Shown: positions 15,991 to 24,677 of the stretch, piece by piece
How positions within the stretch are numbered: the first letter of the stretch is position 1
Layout: each line of letters opens with the position of its first letter
Assembly (NCBI RefSeq): GCF_001559795.1
Contig: NZ_LOHY01000154.1
Coordinates: 5,583 to 43,304, forward strand
Source: Pseudostreptobacillus hongkongensis
GTDB taxonomy: Bacteria > Fusobacteriota > Fusobacteriia > Fusobacteriales > Leptotrichiaceae
Direction: 5' to 3'
DNA: 37,722 bases
The notes under the pieces: generated by a model
Database searches by the model: none
Told to the model about the DNA's origin: nothing
Seen by the model: the letters and a program-made list of their open reading frames with translations, nothing else
Position numbers and translations under genes: made by a program

Positions 15991-17844
15991 TTAAACCCTC
16001 ATAACAGTAACTATAACTGTTGGAACCTTACCTACATTATCATTAAAGAAACTATTAAGTGTATTAATTATTGATGATTTAATTCTTTCAACATCTAATT
16101 CCTTATTAGATTCTAAATTTAATAATTTTGCTTTTATTACTTCTTTCATATTTTCTGAAATTTGAGATGTATTATCATCTTTTTTGTATAAGAAACCTTT
16201 AGTAAATATTACTGGATCCCCAATAAATTTAGCATCTTGATTTTGTGCAAGAGATATAGTTAATACTCCATTATCTGCTAAACTTTGTCTTTCTCTTAAT
16301 ATTTGCTCTCTAACATTTCCAACACTATCTCCATATATATATACTGCTCCACTTGGAACTTTTCCATCAACCTTAAAACTATTAGGTGTAAGCTCTAATC
16401 TTGATCCATTTTCTGCAAGTATAATATTTTCTGAAGGTATACCTACTTGCATTGCAAGTTCCTTATGTTTTTTTAACATTACATATTCACCATGTACTGG
16501 CATAAAGTATTTAGGTTTTACTAAATTTAACATTAATTTTTGTTCTTCTTGGCAACCATGTCCAGAAACGTGTATTCCTACACCTTTTTCAAATACTACA
16601 TCTGATTCTCTCTTTAATAATTGATTAATATTTTTATATGCTGATTTTTCATTTCCAGGTATAGGTGATCCTGAAATTATTACTTTATCATTAGGTCTTA
16701 AAGAGATAGACTTATGTGTTCCATTAGCTATTCTTGAAAGAACTGATAATGGTTCTCCTTGAGTTCCTGTACATATTATCATAACTTTATTTTCTTGCAT
16801 ATTTTCAGCTTGTTCTAATGTTATTATTATATTCTTAGGAATTTTTAAATATCCAAGTTTAGAACATATATCAAATATTTTGATCATACTTCTACCATCT
16901 ATAGCTATTTTTCTACCGTACTTTTGAGCAATATATACTATTTGTTGTAGTCTATGAACGTGAGATGCAAACGATGCAAGTATTATTCTACCAGGAGCTT
17001 TAGATACTTCTTCATCTATACTTTTACCTACTGTAGATTCTGAAGGTGTATATCCAGGTACTTGTGAATTAGTACTATCTGAAAGCATTAAATCTACCCC
17101 TTCTTCTCCTATTGCTGCAAGTCTTCCAAAGTCAAAACCTTCTCCATCAACTGGTGTTAAATCAACTTTAAAATCACCCGTATGAAGTATAGTACTTGTA
17201 GGTGTTTTTATTCTAATAGCATAACAATCTGCTATAGAATGTGTAACACTAATAAATTCTACTGTAAAATATTTAGAAATCTTAATTTCTTTTCTCCCTT
17301 TTATATATACACATTTAGGTTTACTCGCACTAACCCTTTCAAATTTTGCAAGTGCTAATTCTAAACTTAATTTTCCCCCATACATAGGTATATTTGAACC
17401 TAATTTTTGATAAAAATAAGGTACAGCACCTATATGATCTTCATGACCATGTGTTATTAATAATGCTTTTATTTTTGAATTATTTGCTGCTAAATAATCA
17501 AAACTTGGTATAATTAAATCAACCCCTAAATGTTCATCTTCTGGAAATGTAAGCCCTGCATCTATAACTATAATTTCATCTCTGTACTGAATTAAAGTCA
17601 TATTTTTACCTACTTCTTCAAGTCCACCTAATGGAATAATGTATGTTTTATCTGATACATTATTATCTACAACAACATTTTTCTTAGTATCTTTTGATGC
17701 TGATACTCTTGGTTTAGAAGCCTTTTTTTGAACGATTTTTGTCTTTTTTTCTTCTTCTGAAAAGAGTTCTTTAGCTTCTTTTATTTTTTTATTCAACTCT
17801 TTCATTTTTTTTGAAAAAGAAGTTTCTTTTTTCAAATTAACCAT
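15991..17844 (-). CDS. rnj: Ribonuclease J
   Basis: A 617-residue metallo-beta-lactamase/beta-CASP RNase with 5'-3' exo- and endonuclease activity in mRNA turnover and rRNA maturation. The core starts at about residue 68 with IIPLGGLEEVGKNM. The zinc motif is HGHEDHIGAVP near 131-141, with HSIAD near 202, DFKVD near 223, the beta-CASP motif with GTQGEP near 365 and GHGCQEE and VHGEY near 430-455. Residues 1-67 are an extra Lys/Glu-rich, probably disordered or coiled extension not found in most RNase J. It starts with ATG after AAGGAG, 26 bases beyond mnmG, and is followed by the propeller-UNG gene after 15-21 bases. Whether it is J1 or J2 type cannot be told. Confidence 0.95.
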   Translation of the reverse strand: MVNLKKETSFSKKMKELNKKIKEAKELFSEEEKKTKIVQKKASKPRVSASKDTKKNVVVDNNVSDKTYIIPLGGLEEVGKNMTLIQYRDEIIVIDAGLTFPEDEHLGVDLIIPSFDYLAANNSKIKALLITHGHEDHIGAVPYFYQKLGSNIPMYGGKLSLELALAKFERVSASKPKCVYIKGRKEIKISKYFTVEFISVTHSIADCYAIRIKTPTSTILHTGDFKVDLTPVDGEGFDFGRLAAIGEEGVDLMLSDSTNSQVPGYTPSESTVGKSIDEEVSKAPGRIILASFASHVHRLQQIVYIAQKYGRKIAIDGRSMIKIFDICSKLGYLKIPKNIIITLEQAENMQENKVMIICTGTQGEPLSVLSRIANGTHKSISLRPNDKVIISGSPIPGNEKSAYKNINQLLKRESDVVFEKGVGIHVSGHGCQEEQKLMLNLVKPKYFMPVHGEYVMLKKHKELAMQVGIPSENIILAENGSRLELTPNSFKVDGKVPSGAVYIYGDSVGNVREQILRERQSLADNGVLTISLAQNQDAKFIGDPVIFTKGFLYKKDDNTSQISENMKEVIKAKLLNLESNKELDVERIKSSIINTLNSFFNDNVGKVPTVIVTVMRV

Positions 17845-17870
17845 TTATTCTCCTTTCTATATTCTTCTCA

Positions 17871-19778
17871 TTAATTCTTTATCTTACCATCCAAATACAT
17901 TAACAATACTGATATATCAGCTGGAGTTACTCCTGCAATACGAGATGCTTGTCCTAATGTATGTGGTTTTCTTTCAGTTAATTTTTGTTTTGCTTCACCT
18001 GTTATTCCTTTTATATTCATAAAATCAAAATCATCAGGTATTAATTTTTTCTCTAATTTACTATGTTTTTCTATAATTGAATTCGTTTTATTTATATACC
18101 CTTCATATTTAATATGAACTTCTATTTGATATTCTGTTTCAGTATCAAATGTAATATTAGGCATATTTTCTATATCTTCTGCTATATATTTTATATCATC
18201 ATAAGTTATACTAGGTCTTCTTAATAATTCCTTAAGATTAGTTCCACTTTTTAAAGTTTCATTATTTTTATTTAAAACTTCTACTAGTTTTTTATTGCTT
18301 ACTCCAAGTTTTGTATTTTCTAAAATTTCTACAGTTTTTTCAACATTATTTCTTTTTTCCAATACCTTATTATATTCCTCATCTGATACAAGACCTATTT
18401 TATGTCCTATATGTGTAAGTCTTAAATCAGCATTATCTTCTCTTAAGATTAATCTATATTCAGAACGAGCTGTAAACATTCTATATGGCTCTTCTATATC
18501 TTTTGTTATTAAATCATCAATAAGAGTAGCTATATATGAACTATCTCTTTCTAGAAGTAAAGGTTCTTCTCCCTTTAAAGCAAGAGCTGCATTTATACCT
18601 GCAATTAAACCTTGAACTGCTGCTTCTTCATATCCACTAGTTCCATTTATTTGACCTGCAAGATAAAGTCCCTTTACTTTTTTAGTTTCTAAAGTATAAT
18701 CTAGTTCTGATGCTTTTACAAAATCATATTCTACGGCATAACCATATCTCATAATTCTAGCATTTTCTAAACCTTTTATACTTCTTACCATAGCTTGTTG
18801 TAAATGAGCTGGATAAGAAGTAGAAAGTCCTGATATATATACTTCAGCTGTATCAAATCCTTCTGGTTCTAAAAATAGGTGATGTGAATCTTTATCTGCA
18901 AATTTAACTACCTTATCTTCTATGGAAGGACAATATCTAGGTCCTACTGAATCTTTTATAGTCCCATTAAATAAAGGTGATTTATCTATATTATTTTTAA
19001 TAATATTATGTAGCTGTAAATCAGTTCTACCCACATAACAAGATAATTGTTTTGTATTTAAAATAACTTCATCTGGTGTAGAATTTGAAAATTTCAGTAA
19101 TTTATCTACCTCTCCTGGTTGTTCTTCTAGAACGTCAAAATTTATAGTTCTTGAATCTATTCTAGGTGATGTTCCAGTTTTAAATCTTCTAACATCTAAC
19201 CCTAATTCTTTTAAAGAATTTGTTAAATCTTTAGAAGAAAGTTCCCCCATTCTACCTCCTTCAAGTATTTTATCTCCTACATACAATAAACCATTTAAAA
19301 ACGTACCTGCACAAATAATTACAGAGCTTGCTAAAAATTCTAATCCATTTTTAGTTTTTACTCCTTTTATCTCAAATCTACCATTTTCATTTTTTGTATA
19401 TATAAGATCTGTAACTATATCTTGTATAACATCAAGGTTTTCTTGATTTTCTACTATTTTCTTCATATTCTTTGCATATATTTTTCTATCTGCTTGAGCT
19501 CTTAAAGATCTAACAGCTGGACCTTTTTTAGTATTTAAAACTCTTATTTGTACAAAAGACTTATCTATAGTCTTAGACATTTGTCCCCCAAGAGCATCTA
19601 ATTCCTTAACTAAATGACTTTTTGCAGGCCCACCTATAGATGGATTGCATGACATAACCCCAATATTATCAAGTGTTATTGTAAACATGGCAGTTTTTTG
19701 TCCAAGCCTAGCTGAAGCTAGTGCTGCTTCAATTCCAGCATGTCCTGCCCCAATAACCAACACATCATATTTATTCAT
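17871..19778 (-). CDS. mnmG: tRNA uridine-5-carboxymethylaminomethyl modification enzyme MnmG (GidA)
   Basis: A 635-residue MnmG of normal length. With MnmE it adds the carboxymethylaminomethyl group to U34 of certain tRNAs. The FAD-binding motif VIGAGHAGIEAALASARLG is at residues 8-26, GVMSCNPSIGGPAKSHLVKE near 40-60, the RRFKTGTSPRID motif near 198, and the GQINGTSGYEEAAVQGL motif near 375. The C-terminal helical domain ends with GVTPADISVLLMYL, as expected for docking with MnmE. ATG with GAGGAG upstream. It probably heads the operon that continues with rnj, ung, ligA and asnA. Confidence 0.97.
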   Translation of the reverse strand: MNKYDVLVIGAGHAGIEAALASARLGQKTAMFTITLDNIGVMSCNPSIGGPAKSHLVKELDALGGQMSKTIDKSFVQIRVLNTKKGPAVRSLRAQADRKIYAKNMKKIVENQENLDVIQDIVTDLIYTKNENGRFEIKGVKTKNGLEFLASSVIICAGTFLNGLLYVGDKILEGGRMGELSSKDLTNSLKELGLDVRRFKTGTSPRIDSRTINFDVLEEQPGEVDKLLKFSNSTPDEVILNTKQLSCYVGRTDLQLHNIIKNNIDKSPLFNGTIKDSVGPRYCPSIEDKVVKFADKDSHHLFLEPEGFDTAEVYISGLSTSYPAHLQQAMVRSIKGLENARIMRYGYAVEYDFVKASELDYTLETKKVKGLYLAGQINGTSGYEEAAVQGLIAGINAALALKGEEPLLLERDSSYIATLIDDLITKDIEEPYRMFTARSEYRLILREDNADLRLTHIGHKIGLVSDEEYNKVLEKRNNVEKTVEILENTKLGVSNKKLVEVLNKNNETLKSGTNLKELLRRPSITYDDIKYIAEDIENMPNITFDTETEYQIEVHIKYEGYINKTNSIIEKHSKLEKKLIPDDFDFMNIKGITGEAKQKLTERKPHTLGQASRIAGVTPADISVLLMYLDGKIKN

Positions 19779-19793
19779 AAAGTCTCCTCATTA

Positions 19794-19799
19794 ATTATA
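19794..19799 (-). promoter_or_regulatory. Possible -10 element of mnmG
   Basis: TATAAT on the minus strand, 15 bases before the mnmG ATG. No good -35 is seen at the proper distance and the leader would be very short, so this is uncertain. Confidence 0.3.
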
Positions 19800-19844
19800 T
19801 TTTAGAAAATATAACAAAATGTTTATTAAATTTCCTAAAGTATA

Positions 19845-19876
19845 ATTTTGAAAGGACAACCGAAACGATTGTCCTT
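19845..19876 (-). terminator. Hairpin downstream of ppiD
   Basis: AAGGACAATCG pairs with CGGTTGTCCTT around a three-base loop (19876-19852; one T-G pair), followed on the minus strand by a poor T-tract (TCAAAATT). It lies just beyond the ppiD stop and is probably an attenuating terminator before mnmG. Confidence 0.5.
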
Positions 19877-19885
19877 ATCAAAAAA

Positions 19886-21685
19886 CTATATTTCTTTTAA
19901 TACTTTAACTGCATATTGACTTGCTGCTAATAAATTTAATTTTTCTTTAGCTTCTTCAAAAGTTACTTCTTTAAATGGAGTATCTTCTGTTTTTTGAACT
20001 ACTATAAATGAATTAGCTTCTGGAACTTCAATAAATTCTCCAACTTTTGCATTAAATAATTTATCGTTTATTTCTTTATTATACCCTATTTGAGGTAAAT
20101 TAGTATTTTCTGTTACTTTTGCAAAGCTATCTAATATACTAAATTCTTTATATTTACCAGTTTTATCTGCTTTAATATCATCCCAAGTTATTTTATTTGT
20201 TGCTATTTGTTCTTTTAATGCTAATACTTTAGCTTTTGTTGCTTCTTTTGTTTTTTCTGTAACTTCTATAGGAATTAATATGTGGCTTGCTTTAACTATA
20301 TTTTTATTATCTTTATTTTTAGAAACAACATATATTATATGATATCCAAATTGAGTTCTTACAGGTCCTACTATATCTCCAGCTTTAGCTGCAGCTATAG
20401 CATCTTTAAATTCTGTTACATAATTTGTTATATCTGCTTCACCTAAATCTCCACCATTTTTAGCACTTCCAGGATCTTTAGAAAGTTCACGTGCACGAGC
20501 AGCAAAATTATCTTTAGTTAGAGTTTTCATTATCTCTTTAACTTTGTTTTCTGTTTCTTTTGCATCTTCTTCTGTTGTTGCATAAGGCATACCGATAATT
20601 TCACCACTTATAGTATGTTTAATATTGAATTCAGATCTATAAGTATTAAAGATTTCTCTCATTTCTTGTTCACTTGCTTTATATGTATTTAATAAATATT
20701 GTACATATTCATTACTTATATATTCTAATTGATATTTAGGCAATAAATCTTCATTTAATTTAAGTCCAGCTTCTAAGGCCTTATCTTTTATTTTTATGCT
20801 TCTATCAAGATTTGCTTTAAGTCCATCTTTTATAGAAGTTAATAATTCATCAGTATATCCATTACCTTCTGTTACATATTGATTTAATATTTGATTAATT
20901 ACATCAAATTTCTTAAATTTATATTCGCCTTGAACATAGAAATCTTCATTAATTCTATTATATACAGCTTCAATGTCTTTATCTTTAAAACTTGTTTTAG
21001 CATTTAATAAAATATTTTCTAATAATGAATTTTCATATATTGCTGATCTTTCATCACGTATTAATTTTTTAATACTTTCTTTTGATTCTTCTAAAGTTTT
21101 ACCTTCATACTCACCATATTTAAGTTGATTATATCTTGCTGTTATTTCTTCATCAGTTACAGCAATTTTTTCTTCTATTATTTCTTTTCTTTTTTCAGCT
21201 AATAAATAGTTTTCTATATTTTCTCTTAAAGATTGAATACTTTGTCCTTGTGCATTTAATGCAAGAATTAATTTTTGAGCCCCACCCATTTGATCTTCTA
21301 ATTCTTTATATTTAGCATCTATTGCACTCTTAGAAACTTTAGCTCCTAATTGTTTAGTTAATAGTTTGTTTAAAGATTCTGTTACTAAATCAGATAAAAC
21401 ATATTCTTTTATAACATCTTCTGGCATACTTTTATATTTTTCTTTATCTAATTTTTTAGATTCTATTATCCCTGCGTCTACTTCCTTTATTTTTGCAAGA
21501 GCTGTTTGATATTTACTTTCAAAATCTTCCTTATATATTTTTTCACCATCTATTTTCATTACAACTGTTTTTTTATCTCTATTTGATAAAAATGCATAAC
21601 CTTGTATAACTATAGGAATTATCATACATATAGCTATGATTATAGTAACTATTTTCATTGGCTTTCCCATTTTTCTTAATGCCAT
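19886..21685 (-). CDS. Membrane-anchored parvulin-type peptidyl-prolyl isomerase (PpiD/SurA-like)
   Basis: A 599-residue periplasmic folding factor. Residues 11-31 form one transmembrane anchor with a short basic cytoplasmic start, as in PpiD. Residues 40-230 are a helical SurA-N-like chaperone region. A parvulin domain is visible at about 352-455, with the diagnostic KDPGSAKNGGDLGE and GPVRTQFGYHIIYV. A second, less conserved parvulin-like start (KASHILIPIEV) occurs near 465, followed by a divergent stretch that ends with a normal FKEVTFEEAKEKLN-type tail. It would help outer-membrane and surface proteins fold, including the adhesin and OmpA protein in this window. It is transcribed from its own promoter, divergently from coaX. 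Confidence 0.85.
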   Translation of the reverse strand: MALRKMGKPMKIVTIIIAICMIIPIVIQGYAFLSNRDKKTVVMKIDGEKIYKEDFESKYQTALAKIKEVDAGIIESKKLDKEKYKSMPEDVIKEYVLSDLVTESLNKLLTKQLGAKVSKSAIDAKYKELEDQMGGAQKLILALNAQGQSIQSLRENIENYLLAEKRKEIIEEKIAVTDEEITARYNQLKYGEYEGKTLEESKESIKKLIRDERSAIYENSLLENILLNAKTSFKDKDIEAVYNRINEDFYVQGEYKFKKFDVINQILNQYVTEGNGYTDELLTSIKDGLKANLDRSIKIKDKALEAGLKLNEDLLPKYQLEYISNEYVQYLLNTYKASEQEMREIFNTYRSEFNIKHTISGEIIGMPYATTEEDAKETENKVKEIMKTLTKDNFAARARELSKDPGSAKNGGDLGEADITNYVTEFKDAIAAAKAGDIVGPVRTQFGYHIIYVVSKNKDNKNIVKASHILIPIEVTEKTKEATKAKVLALKEQIATNKITWDDIKADKTGKYKEFSILDSFAKVTENTNLPQIGYNKEINDKLFNAKVGEFIEVPEANSFIVVQKTEDTPFKEVTFEEAKEKLNLLAASQYAVKVLKEI

Positions 21686-21719
21686 TATTCATTTCCTCCT
21701 ATTTTTTAAATTATATTTT

Positions 21720-21748
21720 ATTATATCATTTTAGTACTTAAATTTCAA
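21720..21748 (-). promoter_or_regulatory. ppiD promoter
   Basis: -35 TTGAAA (21748-21743), 17-nt spacer, consensus -10 TATAAT (21725-21720) on the minus strand. The leader is about 29 nt with AGGAGG before the ATG at 21685. Confidence 0.82.
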
Positions 21749-21822
21749 CCTCGCGCCTTATATTTAACTTAGTTTTTAAAAGGGTTTCTTTATATATATC
21801 TATAATTTTTAAAACTTCATTC

Positions 21823-21851
21823 TTTACATATATAGTCCTTTTTGTTAAAAT
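21823..21851 (+). promoter_or_regulatory. coaX promoter
   Basis: -35 TTTACA (21823-21828), 17-nt spacer, -10 TAAAAT (21846-21851). The ATG is only 17 bases beyond the -10, so the predicted leader is about 11 nt with GAGGTG near its 5' end. Confidence 0.6.
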
Positions 21852-21868
21852 ATCAATGAGGTGATTTT

Positions 21869-22654
21869 ATGTTATTAGGAATTGATATAGGAAATACACA
21901 TATAGTATTAATATTATTTAACAAAAATGGTGAAATATTAGATAAATTTAGAATACCTTCAAAAACTTTACTAACGGAAGATATGATATATACTTTTTTA
22001 AAAGTATTGTTAGAAAATAGAGGAATAAACTTATCAGAAATAGATGATATAGTTTTATCTTCAGTTGTTCCTGAACTTGATGATATTTTCAACTATTTTA
22101 CTAAAAAATATTTTAATAAGAAACCATATATTCTAACTCTTGAAAATATACCAGAAAAATTACTTAAAATTGATAATAGAGCTGAAAGAAAATTAGGTGC
22201 TGATAGAATAGCTACCATACTTGCAATGCAAAATAGATTAAAAGATCGCGAAGCTATTATTATAGATTTTGGGACAGCAACTACTTTTGAACTTGTAAGT
22301 TATAATAAATATCTAGGAGGAGCTATATTACCTGGAATAAATCTTTCAATTAATGCTTTATTCCAAAATACTGCTAAATTACCAAAGATTACTTTTGAAA
22401 AACCAGAAGTAGATCTTGCAAATACTACAGTAACACAAATTAATACAGGTATATATTATTCAAATATAGGTGGTATAAAAGAACTAATTACCCATTTCAA
22501 AAAATTTTCTCCAAATGCATATGTTGTTGCAACAGGAGGTCAAGGAAAGATAATTTCAAAAGATCTGCCAGGTTATATAGATGAATACATACCAAACTTA
22601 CTTGAAGAAGGCTTATATAAATTTTATAAAGATATATGTAAAAAATATAAATAG
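21869..22654 (+). CDS. coaX: Type III pantothenate kinase
   Basis: A 261-residue CoaX, which phosphorylates pantothenate in the first step of coenzyme A synthesis. The ASKHA-type ATPase motifs are clear: DIGNTHIVL at residues 5-13, LGADRIATILA near 108-118, IDFGTATTFEL near 131-141 and GGAILPGI near 148-155, with ATGGQGKI near 225. The length is typical. Ribosome site GAGGTG lies before the ATG. It is a single-gene unit on the plus strand between the divergent ppiD and the convergent udk. Its stop codon is inside the shared terminator stem. Confidence 0.96.
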   Translation: MLLGIDIGNTHIVLILFNKNGEILDKFRIPSKTLLTEDMIYTFLKVLLENRGINLSEIDDIVLSSVVPELDDIFNYFTKKYFNKKPYILTLENIPEKLLKIDNRAERKLGADRIATILAMQNRLKDREAIIIDFGTATTFELVSYNKYLGGAILPGINLSINALFQNTAKLPKITFEKPEVDLANTTVTQINTGIYYSNIGGIKELITHFKKFSPNAYVVATGGQGKIISKDLPGYIDEYIPNLLEEGLYKFYKDICKKYK

Positions 22655-22672
22655 GAGAGTTCGCTCTCCTAT
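22651..22672. terminator. Convergent coaX/udk terminator hairpin
   Basis: A perfect 9-bp stem ATAGGAGAG/CTCTCCTAT closes a TTCG loop. The coaX TAG lies in the left arm, and the udk TAA (22674-22672) touches the right arm. The minus-strand side is followed by a T-rich run; the plus-strand side is not T-rich, so it should work best for the udk operon. Confidence 0.75.
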
Positions 22673-23304
22673 TATTGACTTCTTTTAATTAAATATTTTA
22701 ATCTACTTGATACCATTTTAATACCTACTTCATTATCCTTACCTCTAGGAATAATTACATCTGCATATCTTTTTGATGGTTCAACAAACTCTAAATGCAT
22801 AGGTTTTACAGTACTTAGGTATTGTTCCTTTATATTATCAAAACTTCTACCTCTTTCTTGTATATCTCTTTCCATTCTTCTTAGTAGCCTTATATCATCA
22901 TCAGTATCTACGAATATTTTCATATCAAGTATATCTCTAATTTTTTCTATTGCAAGAATTAATATTCCTTCAACAATTATTATTGGTTTAGATTCTATCT
23001 TTTCTGTTTCTTTACTTCTATTATGCTCTGCAAAATTATATATAGGTTTTTCAATAGACTTACCTTCTTTTAAAGCTAATATATGTTCTCTAAGCAAATC
23101 AAAATCTATAGAATTTGGATGATCATAATTAAGTTTTACTCTTTCAGAGAAAGATAAATGATCATTTCTTTTATAGTAAGAATCTTGTTCTATTAAAACA
23201 ATTTCTTCACCACTTTTTTTTAAATCTTCAAGAACTGCATTTGCAACACTAGTTTTTCCACTACCTGTTCCTCCAGCAATACCTATAATAATTGTTTTTT
23301 TCAT
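22672..23304 (-). CDS. udk: Uridine kinase
   Basis: A 210-residue Udk that phosphorylates uridine and cytidine in pyrimidine salvage. The P-loop GIAGGTGSGKTS is at residues 8-19, followed by QDSYYKR near 40-46, NYDHPNSIDFDLL near 59-71 (the substrate loop), YNFAEHNR near 88 and EGILIL near 112. The C-terminus carries RRMERDIQERGRS near 136-148. The length is normal. It is the last gene of the sepF-obgE-miaA-EIIA-udk run and starts nine bases after the EIIA stop. Confidence 0.95.
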   Translation of the reverse strand: MKKTIIIGIAGGTGSGKTSVANAVLEDLKKSGEEIVLIEQDSYYKRNDHLSFSERVKLNYDHPNSIDFDLLREHILALKEGKSIEKPIYNFAEHNRSKETEKIESKPIIIVEGILILAIEKIRDILDMKIFVDTDDDIRLLRRMERDIQERGRSFDNIKEQYLSTVKPMHLEFVEPSKRYADVIIPRGKDNEVGIKMVSSRLKYLIKRSQ

Positions 23305-23313
23305 TTTCTCCTC

Positions 23314-23772
23314 CTATATTAATCCAAGTAATTTAATTACTTCAGATTTGTCTGTAGCATTTATTAAGTCTTCTAATATTTCTTCTTCATATGAAAGTTT
23401 TGAAATCTTTTGTAATAAATCTAAATGCTCTCTTTTAATATTTTCAGGAGAAGCTATCATAAAGAATAATTTAGATGGTTCACTATCAAATGAATCAAAA
23501 TCAATACCTTCTGGTACTATAGCTAAAGATAGAGCAAGTTTTTCAACTGCTGGGCTTTTAGCATGTGGTATAGCTATACCATCTTGCATACCTGTTGAAG
23601 TTAAATTTTCTCTTTCTATCAAATCTTCTACAAATGTATCAAACATTCCTTCTTTTATGATATCATTACTTGTTAAAAACAATTCAGCCATTTCTTTAAG
23701 AACTGCTTCTTTATTTTTAGACTTTAAGCCAAATACTATTCTATTTTCAACTAAAAAATCTGTAATTTTCAT
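23314..23772 (-). CDS. PTS EIIA domain protein (fructose/PtsN type)
   Basis: A single 152-residue EIIA domain of the fructose-mannitol/nitrogen-PTS class. The phosphorylated histidine is in GIAIPHAKS near residues 65-73, preceded by LTSTGMQDG. The C-terminal LDLLQKISKLSYEE helix is also typical. No membrane EIIC or EIIB domain is attached or nearby, so it probably acts as a regulatory phosphocarrier like PtsN, or supplies a distant transporter. It starts two bases after the miaA stop and ends nine bases before udk. Confidence 0.88.
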   Translation of the reverse strand: MKITDFLVENRIVFGLKSKNKEAVLKEMAELFLTSNDIIKEGMFDTFVEDLIERENLTSTGMQDGIAIPHAKSPAVEKLALSLAIVPEGIDFDSFDSEPSKLFFMIASPENIKREHLDLLQKISKLSYEEEILEDLINATDKSEVIKLLGLI

Positions 23773-23774
23773 TA

Positions 23775-24677
23775 TTACTTACCTCTTTTAAATTTTTTTA
23801 AAATATCTTCTATTATATATTCTTCGCTTAATTCACTCATGTTATATATTATATAATCATTTCTTTTATTAAACCAAGTCATTTGTCTTTTAGCATAATT
23901 TCTAGATTTTTGTTTAATAAGGTCTACTGCTTCATTTAAAGTAATCTCACCCTTAAAGTAACCAAATAATTCTTTATATCCTATAGATTTATTATCAGGA
24001 TATTTATTAAATATATGTTTAGCTTCTTCTATTAAACCTTTTTCTATCATTATATCTATCCTTTTATTTATTAAACCGTATAATTCTTCTCTATCTCTAG
24101 TTAAGAATATTTTCAAAAAATTATAATCATTATTTTTATTATTTTTCTTTACTATTTCACTCATTTTTTGACCTGAGATATAGTAAATTTCTAAAGCTCT
24201 TACAACTCTAACTTTATTTAATTTATCTATTGTATTGTAGGTTTCTTCGTCAAATTTTTTCAACTCTTCAACTAAATCTGATAATTCCATTTTTTCTAAT
24301 TTATCACGAATTTCATTATTTTTTTCAGGAAGATCTGAAAAACCATCAGTTAAAGATGAGATATATAGTCCCGTACCTCCTACAACTAAATAATTTTTGT
24401 AATTGGTATTTAATATATTATTTGCATCTTTTTCAAAATCTCCTACTGAATAATATTCATCAGGATTAACTATATCTAACATATAGTGTTTAATACCTTC
24501 CATTTCATCAGGGAGTATCTTTGCTGTTCCTATATCAAGCCCCTTATATATTTGCATAGAATCTGCAGATATAATATCAGCATCTAATATTTTTGCTAAC
24601 TTTAAAGAAAGTGCAGTTTTACCAACCCCTGTTGGACCTGCAATTACTATAGCATTATATAACATATGTAAATTCAT
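23775..24677 (-). CDS. miaA: tRNA dimethylallyltransferase
   Basis: A 300-residue MiaA that transfers a dimethylallyl group to A37 of tRNAs reading codons that begin with U. The P-loop GPTGVGKTALS is at about residues 14-24, DADIISADSMQIYKGLDIGT near 32-52, HYMLDIVNP near 63-71 and VGGTGLYISSL near 98-108. The C-terminal RQMTWFNKR near 270 is also conserved. The frame overlaps the end of obgE by up to 23 bases. Starts at 24677 and 24665 are both possible; the shorter form begins MLYNAIVIAGPT, which matches the family better, but neither has ideal ribosome-site spacing. Confidence 0.95.
   Translation of the reverse strand: MNLHMLYNAIVIAGPTGVGKTALSLKLAKILDADIISADSMQIYKGLDIGTAKILPDEMEGIKHYMLDIVNPDEYYSVGDFEKDANNILNTNYKNYLVVGGTGLYISSLTDGFSDLPEKNNEIRDKLEKMELSDLVEELKKFDEETYNTIDKLNKVRVVRALEIYYISGQKMSEIVKKNNKNNDYNFLKIFLTRDREELYGLINKRIDIMIEKGLIEEAKHIFNKYPDNKSIGYKELFGYFKGEITLNEAVDLIKQKSRNYAKRQMTWFNKRNDYIIYNMSELSEEYIIEDILKKFKRGK

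Noticed and set aside
18295-18615. Plus-strand open frame of 106 codons.
   Set aside because: It is antisense to conserved mnmG sequence and has no ribosome site.
23348-23791. Plus-strand open frame of 147 codons.
   Set aside because: It mirrors the PTS EIIA gene, which has clear catalytic motifs on the other strand.
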